Below, in pieces: positions 1 to 8,144 of a DNA stretch of 64,000 nt. How positions within the stretch are numbered: position 1 is the first letter of the stretch; the number at the start of each line of letters is the position of its first letter. The DNA lies in assembly GCF_027533625.1 (NCBI RefSeq), contig NZ_JAQAGZ010000004.1, forward strand, positions 186,001 through 250,000, read 5' to 3'. A model generated the notes under the pieces. That model ran no database searches. It worked only from the letters and a program-made list of their open reading frames with translations, and was not told the origin of the DNA. A program made the position numbers and the translations under genes. This stretch comes from Paenibacillus gyeongsangnamensis (lineage in GTDB: Bacteria > Bacillota > Bacilli > Paenibacillales > NBRC-103111).

Positions 1-126
1 CACTTCGTCAAGATCCGTGCCTTCCGATTTGTACAGCCCTGATGCGCGGTATATCGCGATAAGCAGGCTGAGAGGCCGGTTGTAATCATTTTATAATCTT
101 AAGATAAGCATCCCCCAATCGCTAAA

Positions 127-155
127 AGAGAAGTGGCTTATTCAGCCACTTCTCT
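127..155 (-). terminator. Rho-independent terminator after rny
   Basis: On the minus strand a perfect 12-bp stem (AGAGAAGTGGCT / AGCCACTTCTCT) with a 5-nt loop is followed by TTTT. It lies 20 bases past the rny stop. It closes the rny transcript and separates it from whatever lies in bases 1-90. Confidence 0.85.
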
Positions 156-174
156 CCAGGAAAAGGTATGCAAT

Positions 175-1719
175 TTATTTAGCATATTCCACTGCGCGGG
201 TTTCACGAATGACCGTAACCTTAATGTGACCCGGATAATCCAGTTCACTCTCGATCTTCTTCGTAATATCGCGGGCAAGGCGGAAGGCTTCGGTATCGTC
301 AACCTTCTCCGGTTGAACCATGACGCGAACCTCGCGGCCGGCTTGAATCGCATAAGACTTCTCAACGCCGTCAAACGATTCCGAAATCTCTTCAAGCTTC
401 TCCAACCGTTTGATGTACGTTTCGAGCGTCTCGCGCCGTGCTCCGGGCCTTGCAGCGGACAGCGCGTCCGCCGCGCCTACCAGCATGGCTATGACAGAGG
501 TTGCTTCGCAGTCGCCATGGTGAGACGCGATACTATTGATGACCACCGGGTGCTCCTTGTATTTCTTGGCGATCTCGACGCCAATCTCTACGTGGGAACC
601 CTCTACCTCATGATCGAGCGCCTTGCCGATATCATGCAGAAGACCGGCACGTTTCGCCAATGTCACGTCTTCTCCGAGTTCTCCTGCCATTAATCCGGAC
701 AAGTAAGCGACTTCCATCGAGTGTTTCAGTACGTTCTGACCGTAGCTTGTACGGAATTTCAAGCGGCCCAGAATCTTGATGAGGTCCGGGTGCAGCCCAT
801 GCACGCCGGTCTCGAACGTTGCTTGCTCCCCGTATTCGCGGATACGTTCATCCACTTCTTTACGGGATTTCTCAACCATTTCTTCGATCCGCGCAGGATG
901 AATTCGGCCGTCGGCAACCAGTTTCTCCAGTGCGGTACGGGCGATTTCCCGGCGGATCGGATCAAACCCCGACAAGATAACCGCTTCAGGCGTATCGTCG
1001 ATAATCAAATCGATCCCCGTGAGCGTCTCCAGCGCGCGGATATTTCGTCCTTCGCGCCCGATAATCCGGCCCTTCATCTCTTCATTCGGCAGCGCTACGA
1101 CGGAAACTGTCGTTTCGGCTACATGGTCGGCTGCACAACGCTGAATGGCGAGTGTAATGATCTCTCTCGCTTTCTTGTCGCCTTCCTCCTTGGCCTGCTG
1201 CTCGATTTCTTTAATCAGTTGAGCCGTTTCATGCCGAACTTCCTGTTCTACGTTGGTAAGAATGATATTCTTCGCTTCTTCCATCGTCAACGCGGAAATC
1301 CGTTCCAGCTCAGCAACTTGATCCTTATAGATCTGATCAATTTGCGTTTGGGTTTCTTCGATACGTTTCTCCTTGTTGGCGACCTGCTCTTCTTTCTTTT
1401 CAAGAGATTCTAATTTTTTATCCAGCGACTCCTCTTTTTGCAACAATCGTCTCTCTTGTCGTTGAATTTCATTTCGACGATCACGAATGTCTTTTTCAGC
1501 TTCGGTCCGGAGCTTGTGAATTTCGTCTTTCGCTTCCAAAACCGTTTCCTTTTTCAGTGCTTCTGCCTCTTTGCGGGCATTTTCCTTAATCTGTTCGGCA
1601 GCTTGTTCAGCACTGGAAATTTTCGCCTCTGCAAGGGACTTGCGGATAAAATAACCAATCCCTAAGCATAGTACACCAACAACGAGAACAATCAGGATCC
1701 AGATGACCGTGTCCAGCAT
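175..1719 (-). CDS. rny: Ribonuclease Y
   Basis: Membrane-anchored endoribonuclease that starts decay and processing of many mRNAs in Firmicutes. The protein is 514 aa. It has one N-terminal membrane segment (about residues 3-22), a long charged coiled coil (about 30-190), a KH RNA-binding domain ([15 protein letters not shown]) and an HD metal-dependent hydrolase domain ([14 protein letters not shown]). The ATG at 1719 is chosen over an in-frame GTG nine bases upstream because that GTG lies inside the ribosome-binding site AGGAGGTG. It sits downstream of recA and recX as in B. subtilis, has its own promoter about 170 bases upstream, and has a structured leader. The identification is secure. 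Confidence 0.97.
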   Translation of the reverse strand: MLDTVIWILIVLVVGVLCLGIGYFIRKSLAEAKISSAEQAAEQIKENARKEAEALKKETVLEAKDEIHKLRTEAEKDIRDRRNEIQRQERRLLQKEESLDKKLESLEKKEEQVANKEKRIEETQTQIDQIYKDQVAELERISALTMEEAKNIILTNVEQEVRHETAQLIKEIEQQAKEEGDKKAREIITLAIQRCAADHVAETTVSVVALPNEEMKGRIIGREGRNIRALETLTGIDLIIDDTPEAVILSGFDPIRREIARTALEKLVADGRIHPARIEEMVEKSRKEVDERIREYGEQATFETGVHGLHPDLIKILGRLKFRTSYGQNVLKHSMEVAYLSGLMAGELGEDVTLAKRAGLLHDIGKALDHEVEGSHVEIGVEIAKKYKEHPVVINSIASHHGDCEATSVIAMLVGAADALSAARPGARRETLETYIKRLEKLEEISESFDGVEKSYAIQAGREVRVMVQPEKVDDTEAFRLARDITKKIESELDYPGHIKVTVIRETRAVEYAK

Positions 1720-1796
1720 CCAGTTCACCTCCTCGTTGTTTCTCCAAGGGGTAAGCTTGGGATAAATTAGGTTTTTTAATCCGTTCTACCATGCGC

Positions 1797-1861
1797 TAGA
1801 AAAAGTAAAAATTGGCGATTTTACTTTCTGAATCTTCCGCAAATTACCTTCAGGAAGATTC
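1797..1861 (-). promoter_or_regulatory. Structured 5' leader of rny, attenuator-like
   Basis: Between the rny promoter and start codon the minus strand shows two hairpins in succession. The first is a 9-bp stem GAATCTTCC/GGAAGATTC (1830-1861). The second is an AAAGTAAAA/TTTTACTTT stem at about 1798-1829 ending in TTTTC, which resembles a weak intrinsic terminator. The layout suggests premature termination or an RNA-stability element. The function is inferred only. Confidence 0.4.
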
Positions 1862-1885
1862 TGTGTATAAGGAATATACAAGCTT

Positions 1886-1915
1886 ATTGTAGCTTTTGAC
1901 AAAGAAGCTTGTCAA
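1886..1915 (-). promoter_or_regulatory. Sigma-A promoter of rny
   Basis: TTGACA, an 18-base spacer and TACAAT on the minus strand. The -35 box is perfect and the -10 box is near consensus. It lies between the recX stop and rny and gives rny an independent transcript with a leader of about 160 bases. Confidence 0.7.
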
Positions 1916-1975
1916 GGTGCTCTCCTCTGGAAGAGAACAAATTAGGACGGTTGAATGATTAACGGCATGAATAGC

Positions 1976-2689
1976 CTATTCGAATTCGTCCTCGTTCCAA
2001 TCCGTCTCTTCTTCCGCTCCATGGCCGGCCGATTTCAGCTGAGACAGCACCTTGGAGACGATGGACCCGGCATAGCCTCTTCGCATCAGAAAGCCGCCGA
2101 TCTTTCTTTTGGCCTTTAAAGGGTCTTTGGCCAGCTCCGACGCATACCGTTTGGACGCCAGGCTGAGCGCCATCTGATACTCAGTCGCTTCATCGACCTG
2201 TTCCATCGCTTGGGCAATATGGTCTTTGCTCAAGCCCTTCTGCTTGAGCTCCTGCTTGATCCAATTGCGGCCCTTCTTCTGCGACTGCAGACGCTGCTTC
2301 GCCAGCTGATCGGCAAACAATTGGTCGTTCAAGTAACCCTCCTGTCTTAAGCGTTCAGTCGTCTCCTGAGCCAGCTCGATTCCATAACCCTTCTGAACGA
2401 GTCTCGTACGCATCTCATGCTCGGACCGGAGCCGGCTTGACAAGAGGCGTACCGCGTCCAAGTAGGCGCGGGACTTCTCTTCGGCTTCCAGAATCCGCTT
2501 CAGATCGTCCTCAAGCACCGTCTCGCCCTTCAGCAGCCGGTGCTTGATCAGCACGTCTTCATGTACAGCCAGAGCGAACGTATCGTCAATATAAACGTTA
2601 TACCGGTGAGCGGCTCGTTTCTGCCGCTCGATCTTCGATATGATCCCCGACTTGATCGACATCTCCATGGTTTCGGGTGTTTCACACAT
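1976..2689 (-). CDS. recX: Regulatory protein RecX
   Basis: RecX binds RecA filaments and modulates their assembly and recombinase activity. The 237-aa protein is made of repeated three-helix units typical of RecX, with stretches such as SRAYLDAVRLLSSRLRSE, YGIELAQETTERLRQEGYL and GGFLMRRGYAGSIVSKVL. The N-terminal extension (IISKIERQKRAAHRYNVYID) is the Gram-positive form, and the C-terminus is very acidic. The ATG at 2689 has GGAGTGAG about six bases upstream; internal Met codons 8 and 10 are alternative starts. It follows recA across a terminator, so its expression probably depends on read-through. No separate promoter is evident. Confidence 0.93.
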   Translation of the reverse strand: MCETPETMEMSIKSGIISKIERQKRAAHRYNVYIDDTFALAVHEDVLIKHRLLKGETVLEDDLKRILEAEEKSRAYLDAVRLLSSRLRSEHEMRTRLVQKGYGIELAQETTERLRQEGYLNDQLFADQLAKQRLQSQKKGRNWIKQELKQKGLSKDHIAQAMEQVDEATEYQMALSLASKRYASELAKDPLKAKRKIGGFLMRRGYAGSIVSKVLSQLKSAGHGAEEETDWNEDEFE

Positions 2690-2710
2690 TCAACTCACTC
2701 CACATCCATA

Positions 2711-2750
2711 AGAACCAAAAGGCACCTTTAATGGAGATTAAAGGTGCCTT
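2711..2750 (-). terminator. Rho-independent terminator between recA and recX
   Basis: A perfect 13-bp stem AAGGCACCTTTAA/TTAAAGGTGCCTT with a 6-nt loop is followed on the minus strand by TTGGTTCTT. It lies 12 bases past the recA stop. The T tract is interrupted, which would allow some read-through into recX. Confidence 0.85.
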
Positions 2751-2761
2751 CTTATTCCATA

Positions 2762-3811
2762 TTATTCTACAGGCAGCATGAAATCTTCTTCTTCCTCTTC
2801 ATCGTCCGTATTCGGACCTACCGCCGAAATCAGGTTGCTGTTATCGCGAATCCGCTTCTCGATAGCATCCGCCAGATGTGGATTTTCCTTCAGGAACTGC
2901 TTGGCATTCTCACGGCCTTGACCCAGACGGTCATTATTGTAGGAATACCAGGCGCCGCTCTTCTGGATGATGTCCATTTCCGTGGCGATATCCACGAGAC
3001 TGCCTTCCTTCGAGATGCCCTCGCCGTACATAATGTCGACATCCGCTTGTTTGAACGGAGGCGCCACTTTATTCTTTACAACCTTGATCCGCGTCCGGTT
3101 ACCTACGATATCGTTCCCCTGCTTGATCGACTCGACCCGCCGGATATCCAGACGAATGGAAGAATAAAATTTGAGAGCGCGGCCGCCCGGCGTCGTCTCC
3201 GGGTTGCCGAACATCACGCCGACCTTCTCCCGCAATTGGTTGATGAAGATCGCGATCGTCTTCGACTTGTTGATCGCGCCGGACAGCTTCCGAAGTGCCT
3301 GCGACATCAAACGGGCTTGCAAGCCGACATGGGAGTCTCCCATGTCGCCTTCAATCTCGGCCTTCGGCACAAGGGCTGCAACGGAATCGATGACGATTAT
3401 GTCGACAGCGCCGCTTCGTACGAGCGCTTCCGCGATCTCCAGCGCTTGCTCTCCCGTGTCCGGCTGGGAAAGCAGCAGCTCATCAATATTGATACCCAGC
3501 TTGGACGCATACAGCGGGTCCAGCGCATGCTCGGCGTCGATAAACGCGGCCGTGCCGCCCGCCTTCTGCACCTGGGCGATTGCATGCTGCGCCACGGTCG
3601 TCTTACCGGACGATTCCGGTCCGTAAATCTCTATAATTCTACCGCGCGGAAATCCTCCGATACCGAGTGCAATATCAAGGGCTAACGATCCGCTGGGAAT
3701 GGTTTCTACCTGCATATGGGTGGATTCGCCCAATTTCATGATGGAACCCTTGCCAAACTGCTTCTCTATTTGACGAAGAGCATTCTCCAAGGCTGCTTTC
3801 CGATCTGTCAA
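2762..3811 (-). CDS. recA: Recombinase RecA
   Basis: ATP-dependent strand-exchange protein and SOS co-protease that stimulates LexA self-cleavage. The protein is 349 aa. Walker [10 protein letters not shown] is at about residues 64-72, Walker B is VDIIVIDSV, loop L2 includes [22 protein letters not shown], and the tail is acidic (DDEEEEEDF). The chosen start is TTG at 3811, because AAGGAAGTGA lies about five bases upstream and the resulting N-terminus ([20 protein letters not shown]) matches the family. GTG at 3820 and ATG at 3829 are upstream alternatives. A LexA box and a sigma-A promoter lie directly upstream, and terminators flank the gene, so it is likely monocistronic and SOS-induced. 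Confidence 0.98.
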   Translation of the reverse strand: MTDRKAALENALRQIEKQFGKGSIMKLGESTHMQVETIPSGSLALDIALGIGGFPRGRIIEIYGPESSGKTTVAQHAIAQVQKAGGTAAFIDAEHALDPLYASKLGINIDELLLSQPDTGEQALEIAEALVRSGAVDIIVIDSVAALVPKAEIEGDMGDSHVGLQARLMSQALRKLSGAINKSKTIAIFINQLREKVGVMFGNPETTPGGRALKFYSSIRLDIRRVESIKQGNDIVGNRTRIKVVKNKVAPPFKQADVDIMYGEGISKEGSLVDIATEMDIIQKSGAWYSYNNDRLGQGRENAKQFLKENPHLADAIEKRIRDNSNLISAVGPNTDDEEEEEDFMLPVE

Positions 3812-3842
3812 CAGACTCACTTCCTTCATATATTCTAGTATC

Positions 3843-3871
3843 ATCATAACCTGTTTTCGTTCGATTGCCAA
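3843..3871 (-). promoter_or_regulatory. Sigma-A promoter of recA
   Basis: TTGGCA, a 17-base spacer and TATGAT on the minus strand, 30-60 bases upstream of the recA TTG start. The LexA box lies ten bases upstream of the -35 element. Confidence 0.75.
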
Positions 3872-3881
3872 GCTTTTTTTC

Positions 3882-3895
3882 CGAACATATATTCG
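3882..3895 (-). promoter_or_regulatory. LexA (DinR) operator of recA
   Basis: The minus strand reads CGAATATATGTTCG. This differs at one position from the known Firmicute SOS box CGAACATATGTTCG and is adjacent to the recA promoter. LexA repression of recA in undamaged cells is the expected role. Confidence 0.8.
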
Positions 3896-3910
3896 GTTTC
3901 TTGGCCAAAG

Positions 3911-3946
3911 AAAAACCGTAACAATGTGTCCTGGACTTGTTACGGT
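3911..3946 (-). terminator. Rho-independent terminator after cinA
   Basis: A 9-bp stem ACCGTAACA/TGTTACGGT with a 14-nt loop is followed by TTTTCTTT on the minus strand. It lies about 40 bases past the cinA stop and directly upstream of the recA operator. It insulates recA from cinA, unlike species where the two are co-transcribed. Confidence 0.85.
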
Positions 3947-3984
3947 GCTTCCGTAGTTCCTATTATAACGAATTCTACCACAAA

Positions 3985-5235
3985 TTACAACTGTGACTTT
4001 AACAGTTTCCAAAGATGGTATAAAGCGCTTTTGGCCGAACGCAGCTTGATCGTTTCCCGGTTGCCGGATTGCTGCACTTGAACGACTTCGGTCCGTCCGT
4101 ACCCGTGAACGCCGATAAAGACGAGTCCCACCGGCTTTCCTTCGGACTCGCTCGGCCCGGCGACACCGGTAATGGATAACCCGAAATCCGCCTCTGTCAC
4201 GCGGCTGACGTTCTCCGCCAAGAGCCTCGCCGTTTCTTCACTGACGGCTCCGGGAGCCCCCTCGCCCTCCAGAACGTCCATCGGCACCTGCAGGAGCTTG
4301 TGCTTAAGTCCGTTGGTGTAGCATATTACGCCTCCGGCAAAAGCCTCGGAGCTGCCGGGAATCGCCGTCAGCAGATCGCTGAGCTGCCCGCCGGTGCAGC
4401 TCTCGGCCACGGCAAGCCGCAGGCCGCGTTCGGACAGCATATGAAGCACCTGCTGTTCCAGCGTAATATCCTCCGAAGCGAACAAATGATCGCCTACCCG
4501 GGAGCGGATCTCCGCTTCCAGCGGCTGCAGCTTGGCGTTCGCCGCCTCCCGGGAGGCGGCGCGGGTCGTCAGCCGAATGGCCACTTCCCCTTCTTTCGCA
4601 TACGGCGCGATCGTCGGGTCCGTCTGTGCTTCAATCAAGTCGAGCAGACGGTTCTCCAGGAACGATTCGCCGATTCCGGCAAACTTGAGCATGACCGAAA
4701 AGAGCGGCATGACATGACCCGATCTCGATTCGATCCAGGGCTTGACGGCATGATCGAACATCGGCTTCATTTCTCTCGGAGGCCCCGGCAGCAGGATATA
4801 ATGAGTTCCGTCCTGGGTGACGGCCGTTCCTACGGCCATGCCCGTCTCGTTAGGCAGCGCGTCCGCCCCTTCCAGCGTGAGCGCCTGCCGTGCATTGCTT
4901 TCCACCATCGGGGTGCCCCGTTTCTCGAAGAACGCCGCAATTTTGTCCATTGAAGGCCCGTACATTACAAGCTTCCGCCCAAGAAACTCGGCCAGTACGT
5001 CTCTCGTCAGATCATCCTGCGTGGGACCGAGCCCACCGGTGCAAATGATCAGATCGGCTCTCGACCTTGCGATGCCGAGCGCCTCCTTCATTCGGGACGC
5101 GTTATCTCCGACTACCGTCTGATAATAAACGCCGACCCCTACATCCGCTAAACCCTTGGCTATGTATTGCGCATTCGTGTTCACGATTTGACCCATCAGC
5201 AGCTCCGTGCCGACGGCGATGATTTCCGCTTTCAT
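3985..5235 (-). CDS. cinA: CinA-family protein (putative nicotinamide-nucleotide amidase)
   Basis: Two-domain CinA of 416 aa. The N-terminal MoaB/MogA-like domain (about residues 1-170, with [11 protein letters not shown]) is linked in the family to ADP-ribose or NAD-derivative hydrolysis. The C-terminal PncC domain (about 255-416, with [20 protein letters not shown]) deamidates nicotinamide mononucleotide and so recycles NAD. In naturally competent Firmicutes it is induced with recA. The start ATG follows GGAGG at nine bases. It lies between pgsA and recA as in B. subtilis and is bounded by terminators on both sides. Both domains look intact. Which activity matters in this organism cannot be told from sequence. 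Confidence 0.95.
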   Translation of the reverse strand: MKAEIIAVGTELLMGQIVNTNAQYIAKGLADVGVGVYYQTVVGDNASRMKEALGIARSRADLIICTGGLGPTQDDLTRDVLAEFLGRKLVMYGPSMDKIAAFFEKRGTPMVESNARQALTLEGADALPNETGMAVGTAVTQDGTHYILLPGPPREMKPMFDHAVKPWIESRSGHVMPLFSVMLKFAGIGESFLENRLLDLIEAQTDPTIAPYAKEGEVAIRLTTRAASREAANAKLQPLEAEIRSRVGDHLFASEDITLEQQVLHMLSERGLRLAVAESCTGGQLSDLLTAIPGSSEAFAGGVICYTNGLKHKLLQVPMDVLEGEGAPGAVSEETARLLAENVSRVTEADFGLSITGVAGPSESEGKPVGLVFIGVHGYGRTEVVQVQQSGNRETIKLRSAKSALYHLWKLLKSQL

Positions 5236-5263
5236 CCATTCCAGCCTCCGGTTTACCAGAATC

Positions 5264-5278
5264 GACGGCTATGCCGTC
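5264..5278. repeat. Small palindrome resembling the family-A hairpin
   Basis: GACGGC-TAT-GCCGTC followed by TATGCCTTAAG in the cinA-pgsA gap. It resembles the paired hairpins of the family-A repeat at 52200-52244, but the second hairpin and the outer stem are not preserved. It may be a decayed copy or chance. Confidence 0.3.
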
Positions 5279-5304
5279 TATGCCTTAAGTCTAATTTAAT
5301 AAAC

Positions 5305-5331
5305 TAAAAAACAATAGGCTTCCCTACTGTT
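5305..5331 (-). terminator. Rho-independent terminator after pgsA
   Basis: A 9-bp stem AACAGTAGG/CCTATTGTT (one G-T pair) with a GAAG loop is followed by TTTTTTAG on the minus strand. The stem overlaps the pgsA stop codon. It ends the rimO-pgsA transcript. Confidence 0.8.
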
Positions 5332-5917
5332 TCTTATCGTCAAAATTAATCACGTGCTTATTTTTCACGAAATAATCGATCCCCGAATAAATCGTAATGA
5401 TCGCCGCCACCCAGCTGGCGAATATGTCAAACCGGAAATCGGCATCAATCAGGGCGAACGGAAAATTGTTGATCAGAAGCGCAATGATGGCTGTGATCTG
5501 CGTAGCGGTCTTCCACTTCCCCCATTTGCTTGCGGCCATCACCGTTCCTTCCAGCAGCGCGATCTGGCGCAGTCCGGTGACTGCGAATTCGCGGCTGATG
5601 ATAACGATGGCGATCCAAGCGTCCAGCTTGCTCATCTCGACGAGCGAGACGAGCACGGCGGACACCAGAAGCTTGTCGGCAAGCGGATCAAGAAGCTTGC
5701 CGAGATTCGTGACAAGCTTCCGCTTCCGCGCAATATAACCGTCCAGGCTGTCGGTGCTGGCGGCTATGATAAAAATCAATGCGGCAATGATTTGATTATA
5801 CGTAATGCTGAACTGCTCAATGCTGATATGCGGAAATTTCACTTTCACCAGCAGAAAAAACATGATAATCGGAACCAAAAAGATCCTTGCTAGAGTAATC
5901 TTATTGGCCAGGTTCAT
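5324..5917 (-). CDS. pgsA: CDP-diacylglycerol-glycerol-3-phosphate 3-phosphatidyltransferase
   Basis: Integral membrane enzyme making phosphatidylglycerol phosphate from CDP-diacylglycerol and glycerol 3-phosphate, the committed step to phosphatidylglycerol and cardiolipin. The protein is 197 aa with several hydrophobic helices. The CDP-alcohol phosphotransferase signature is intact: SLDGYIARKRK, then GKLLDPLADKLL, which supplies the D..DG..AR........G...D...D metal- and substrate-binding residues. It overlaps the rimO stop by four bases (ATGA), so the two are translationally coupled. Its substrate is made by CdsA, encoded at 49242-50030. The length is close to the B. subtilis enzyme. Confidence 0.97.
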   Translation of the reverse strand: MNLANKITLARIFLVPIIMFFLLVKVKFPHISIEQFSITYNQIIAALIFIIAASTDSLDGYIARKRKLVTNLGKLLDPLADKLLVSAVLVSLVEMSKLDAWIAIVIISREFAVTGLRQIALLEGTVMAASKWGKWKTATQITAIIALLINNFPFALIDADFRFDIFASWVAAIITIYSGIDYFVKNKHVINFDDKKQ

Positions 5918-7242
5918 GCAACTACCTCCCCGGAAAGATCAAACTCGAAGGAGTGTGTAATTCGGACCTTGGCCAGCTGACCGATCTGAAGATCAGCGCC
6001 GCCAACAAATACCTCCCCGTCGATTTCCGGAGCGTCGAATTGGGTACGGCCTACATAGACGTCGTTGCGCCCGTCATATCTCTCGATTAGAACGTCAAGC
6101 ACCTGACCGATCCGGCTTCCGCCCCGCTCGTTCGAGATTTCCCGCTGAACTTCCATCAGAACATTCTGGCGGTATTCCTTCACGTCGTCCGCGATTTGAT
6201 CCGGCAGTCGGGAGGCCGGCGTATCCTCTTCCTGAGAGTAAGTGAATACCCCCAAACGGTCGAATTGAACATCCCGAATGAAAGCTTTCAAATTCTCGAA
6301 ATCCTCTTCGGTCTCGCCGGGGAAGCCTACGATCAGCGAAGTTCGCAGAGAAACGCCCGGAATCCGCTCGCGAATTTTCCGGATCAGCTCGCGCGAATCG
6401 CGCTGGCGGCCCGGACGGCGCATTCTTTTCAAAATGCTATCTTCGCTGTGCTGCAGCGGCATATCGATATATTTGCATACCTTCGGATTCGTTGCGATCA
6501 CATCGATCAGCTCATCCGTGAAAAAGCCCGGGTAAGCATAATGCAGCCGCACCCATTCGATGCCCTCCACCTCGCTTACTTTGTTTAGCAAAGCAGGAAG
6601 CATGAAGCCGTCGTACAAATCCGTCCCGTAATTCGTCGAGTCTTGAGCGATCAGACTGATTTCCTTGACGCCCTGCGCAGCGAGCTGCTCCACCTCGCCG
6701 ATGATCGATTCGATGCTCCGGCTGCGGAATTTGCCCCGCATGATCGGAATGCTGCAGAACGTACAGGCATTGTCGCAGCCCTCGGCAATTTTCACGTAAG
6801 CCGTGTAACGCGGTGTAGCGACGCGTCGCGGCAGCTTTTGCTCGTAGTTGAACACAGGGTTGCCGACCAGCGCGGGACGCTTGCCGACCAGCGCCTCATC
6901 AATGATGTCGTTGATTTTGTCAAAATCCCCGGTGCCGACGATCCCGTCGATCTCGGGCATCTCGTTCATCAATTCCTTCTTGTAGCGCTGCGTCAGGCAG
7001 CCGGACACGATCAGCGCCTTGAGACTCGCCGTCTGCTTGAGCTCGGCCAAATCCAGAATCGTATTCACCGACTCCTCCTTGGCCGCATCGATAAATCCGC
7101 AAGTATTCACTATAATAACGGTGGCTTCCTCCTTATCATCGACGAGGGAATATCCCCGCTCATGAATAAGGCCGGACATGATCTCCGAATCCACCAGGTT
7201 TTTCTCACATCCGAGCGTAACCACTTTCACTTTCTCTGTCAT
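5914..7242 (-). CDS. rimO: Ribosomal protein S12 methylthiotransferase RimO
   Basis: Radical-SAM enzyme that adds a methylthio group to the conserved aspartate of ribosomal protein S12. The 442-aa protein has an N-terminal UPF0004 domain (start to about 120, with TLGCEKNLVDSE), a radical-SAM CxxxCxxC cluster site (CDNACTFCSIP) and a C-terminal TRAM RNA-binding domain (about 375-442). MiaB is the close paralogue, but the IPIMRGKFRSR context and the S12-type N-terminus favour RimO. The start ATG follows GGAGGAGC. It has its own promoter, with a LexA-like palindrome in the leader. In B. subtilis this position between rodZ and pgsA has no rimO. Confidence 0.93.
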   Translation of the reverse strand: MTEKVKVVTLGCEKNLVDSEIMSGLIHERGYSLVDDKEEATVIIVNTCGFIDAAKEESVNTILDLAELKQTASLKALIVSGCLTQRYKKELMNEMPEIDGIVGTGDFDKINDIIDEALVGKRPALVGNPVFNYEQKLPRRVATPRYTAYVKIAEGCDNACTFCSIPIMRGKFRSRSIESIIGEVEQLAAQGVKEISLIAQDSTNYGTDLYDGFMLPALLNKVSEVEGIEWVRLHYAYPGFFTDELIDVIATNPKVCKYIDMPLQHSEDSILKRMRRPGRQRDSRELIRKIRERIPGVSLRTSLIVGFPGETEEDFENLKAFIRDVQFDRLGVFTYSQEEDTPASRLPDQIADDVKEYRQNVLMEVQREISNERGGSRIGQVLDVLIERYDGRNDVYVGRTQFDAPEIDGEVFVGGADLQIGQLAKVRITHSFEFDLSGEVVA

Positions 7243-7275
7243 GTAAAGCTCCTCCGAAATTAGGGTACCAACTAA

Positions 7276-7289
7276 CGAACTACGGTTCG
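7276..7289 (-). promoter_or_regulatory. LexA-like palindrome in the rimO leader
   Basis: The minus strand reads CGAACCGTAGTTCG. Both CGAAC/GTTCG half-sites of the SOS box are perfect, but the central four bases differ from the usual ATAT. It lies about 6-19 bases downstream of the rimO -10 box, where bound repressor would block initiation. Whether LexA binds is unproven. Confidence 0.4.
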
Positions 7290-7294
7290 TAACA

Positions 7295-7324
7295 AGTATA
7301 ATATAACGCTGCGAAACGTGTCAA
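7295..7324 (-). promoter_or_regulatory. Sigma-A promoter of rimO-pgsA
   Basis: TTGACA, an 18-base spacer and TATACT (or 17 bases and TTATAC) on the minus strand, about 55 bases upstream of the rimO start. The -35 box is perfect. Confidence 0.7.
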
Positions 7325-7394
7325 AGCGGTCGCTTGCCTGCTTAAACGGAAACGAAAGGAACCTTGTTGACGCTTCGGAGCGCTTCACGGAATG

Positions 7395-7886
7395 CTAGCG
7401 GAAGTTGATAAATTGAAGATCCAGCGGCAGATCGGCCTTTCGAAGCAGTTGCATGACCTGCTGAAGATCATCCTTGCTCTTGCCCGTCACGCGGATTTGA
7501 TCGCCCTGAATTTGGCTTTTCACCTTCAGCTTCGAATCCCGGATAAGAATATTGATTTTTTTCGCATTGTCCTGATCGACGCCCTGCTTCACCTTAATCC
7601 GCTGGCGGACCGTGCTCATAGCGGCGGCCTCCACCTTGCCGTACTCTAAATTTTTGAGCGAAATGCCGCGTTTGGCCATCTTCGATTGGAGAATGTCCAG
7701 CACGTTCTGAAGCTTAAACTCATCGTCGGAAACGACCACCAGCTCCTCCTTCTCCAGCGCGATGCTGCTTTTGCTGTTCTTGAAGTCGAACCGCGTGGCG
7801 ATTTCCTTCTCCGCCTGATGAATAGCGTTCACCAGTTCTTGCGTATCGAGCTTCGATACGATATCGAAAGAATTTTCCGAGCTCAT
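7395..7886 (-). CDS. YajQ-family nucleotide-binding protein
   Basis: 163-aa UPF0234/YajQ protein with two ferredoxin-like alpha/beta halves. It is recognised from the conserved start ([20 protein letters not shown]), the central EIATRFDFK-like segment and the end ([29 protein letters not shown]). Family members bind nucleotides, and some in other bacteria bind cyclic di-GMP. Its role in Firmicutes is not settled. The ATG at 7886 follows GGAGGCCAAGGG. It stands between rodZ and rimO, with a repeat-rich leader upstream. The length is typical. Confidence 0.93.
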   Translation of the reverse strand: MSSENSFDIVSKLDTQELVNAIHQAEKEIATRFDFKNSKSSIALEKEELVVVSDDEFKLQNVLDILQSKMAKRGISLKNLEYGKVEAAAMSTVRQRIKVKQGVDQDNAKKINILIRDSKLKVKSQIQGDQIRVTGKSKDDLQQVMQLLRKADLPLDLQFINFR

Positions 7887-7930
7887 CCCTTGGCCTCCTT
7901 AACCCTTGTACTGAAAGTTTATCTTAACGA

Positions 7931-7982
7931 TACAGAAAGTTTAAGTTCGCTAAAGCATTAAAGCGGACTGCAACTTTCTGTA
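7931..7982. repeat. Family-B intergenic palindrome (copy 1)
   Basis: A 52-bp inverted repeat. The outer arms TACAGAAAGTT/AACTTTCTGTA are perfect over 11 bp. The inner part, AAGTTCGCTAAAGCATTAAAGCGGACT, is an imperfect palindrome that recurs upstream of pyrH at 52292-52319. It lies in the 258-base gap between yajQ and rodZ and has no T tract on either side, so it is not an ordinary terminator. Confidence 0.7.
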
Positions 7983-8021
7983 CCAAGAAAAAATTCCGCT
8001 AAAAACGCTCTGGCTACTTTG

Positions 8022-8045
8022 AAAGACTCCGATAAGGAGTTTTTC
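8022..8045 (+). terminator. Plus-strand terminator-like hairpin
   Basis: On the plus strand GACTCCGATAAGGAGT is followed by TTTTCTT. It nearly duplicates the pnp terminator at 29121-29151 but points against all genes here. It would end a plus-strand transcript started in the yajQ-rodZ gap. No such gene is recognised. Confidence 0.45.
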
Positions 8046-8094
8046 TTATTGTAACAAAAACGAGACACTCTTTTCAAAAATTACGGTACATGCG

Positions 8095-8122
8095 AAAAAA
8101 GATCAACCCCGAAGGATCGATC
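8095..8122 (-). terminator. Rho-independent terminator after rodZ
   Basis: A 9-bp stem GATCGATCC/GGGTTGATC (two G-T pairs) capped by a C(TTCG)G tetraloop is followed by TTTTTT on the minus strand. It lies 23 bases past the rodZ stop. It ends the ymfK-rodZ transcript. Confidence 0.9.
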
Positions 8123-8144
8123 CCCTTTGCTGCGTCGATGGAAC

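Noticed and set aside
1-90. Two short open frames at the left edge, one on each strand (minus reads NRPLSLLIAIYRASGLYKSE; plus ends TAA at 84).
   Set aside because: Neither has a start codon with a ribosome-binding site inside the window, and the two conflict. Bases 1-90 are too short to decide which, if either, is a gene.
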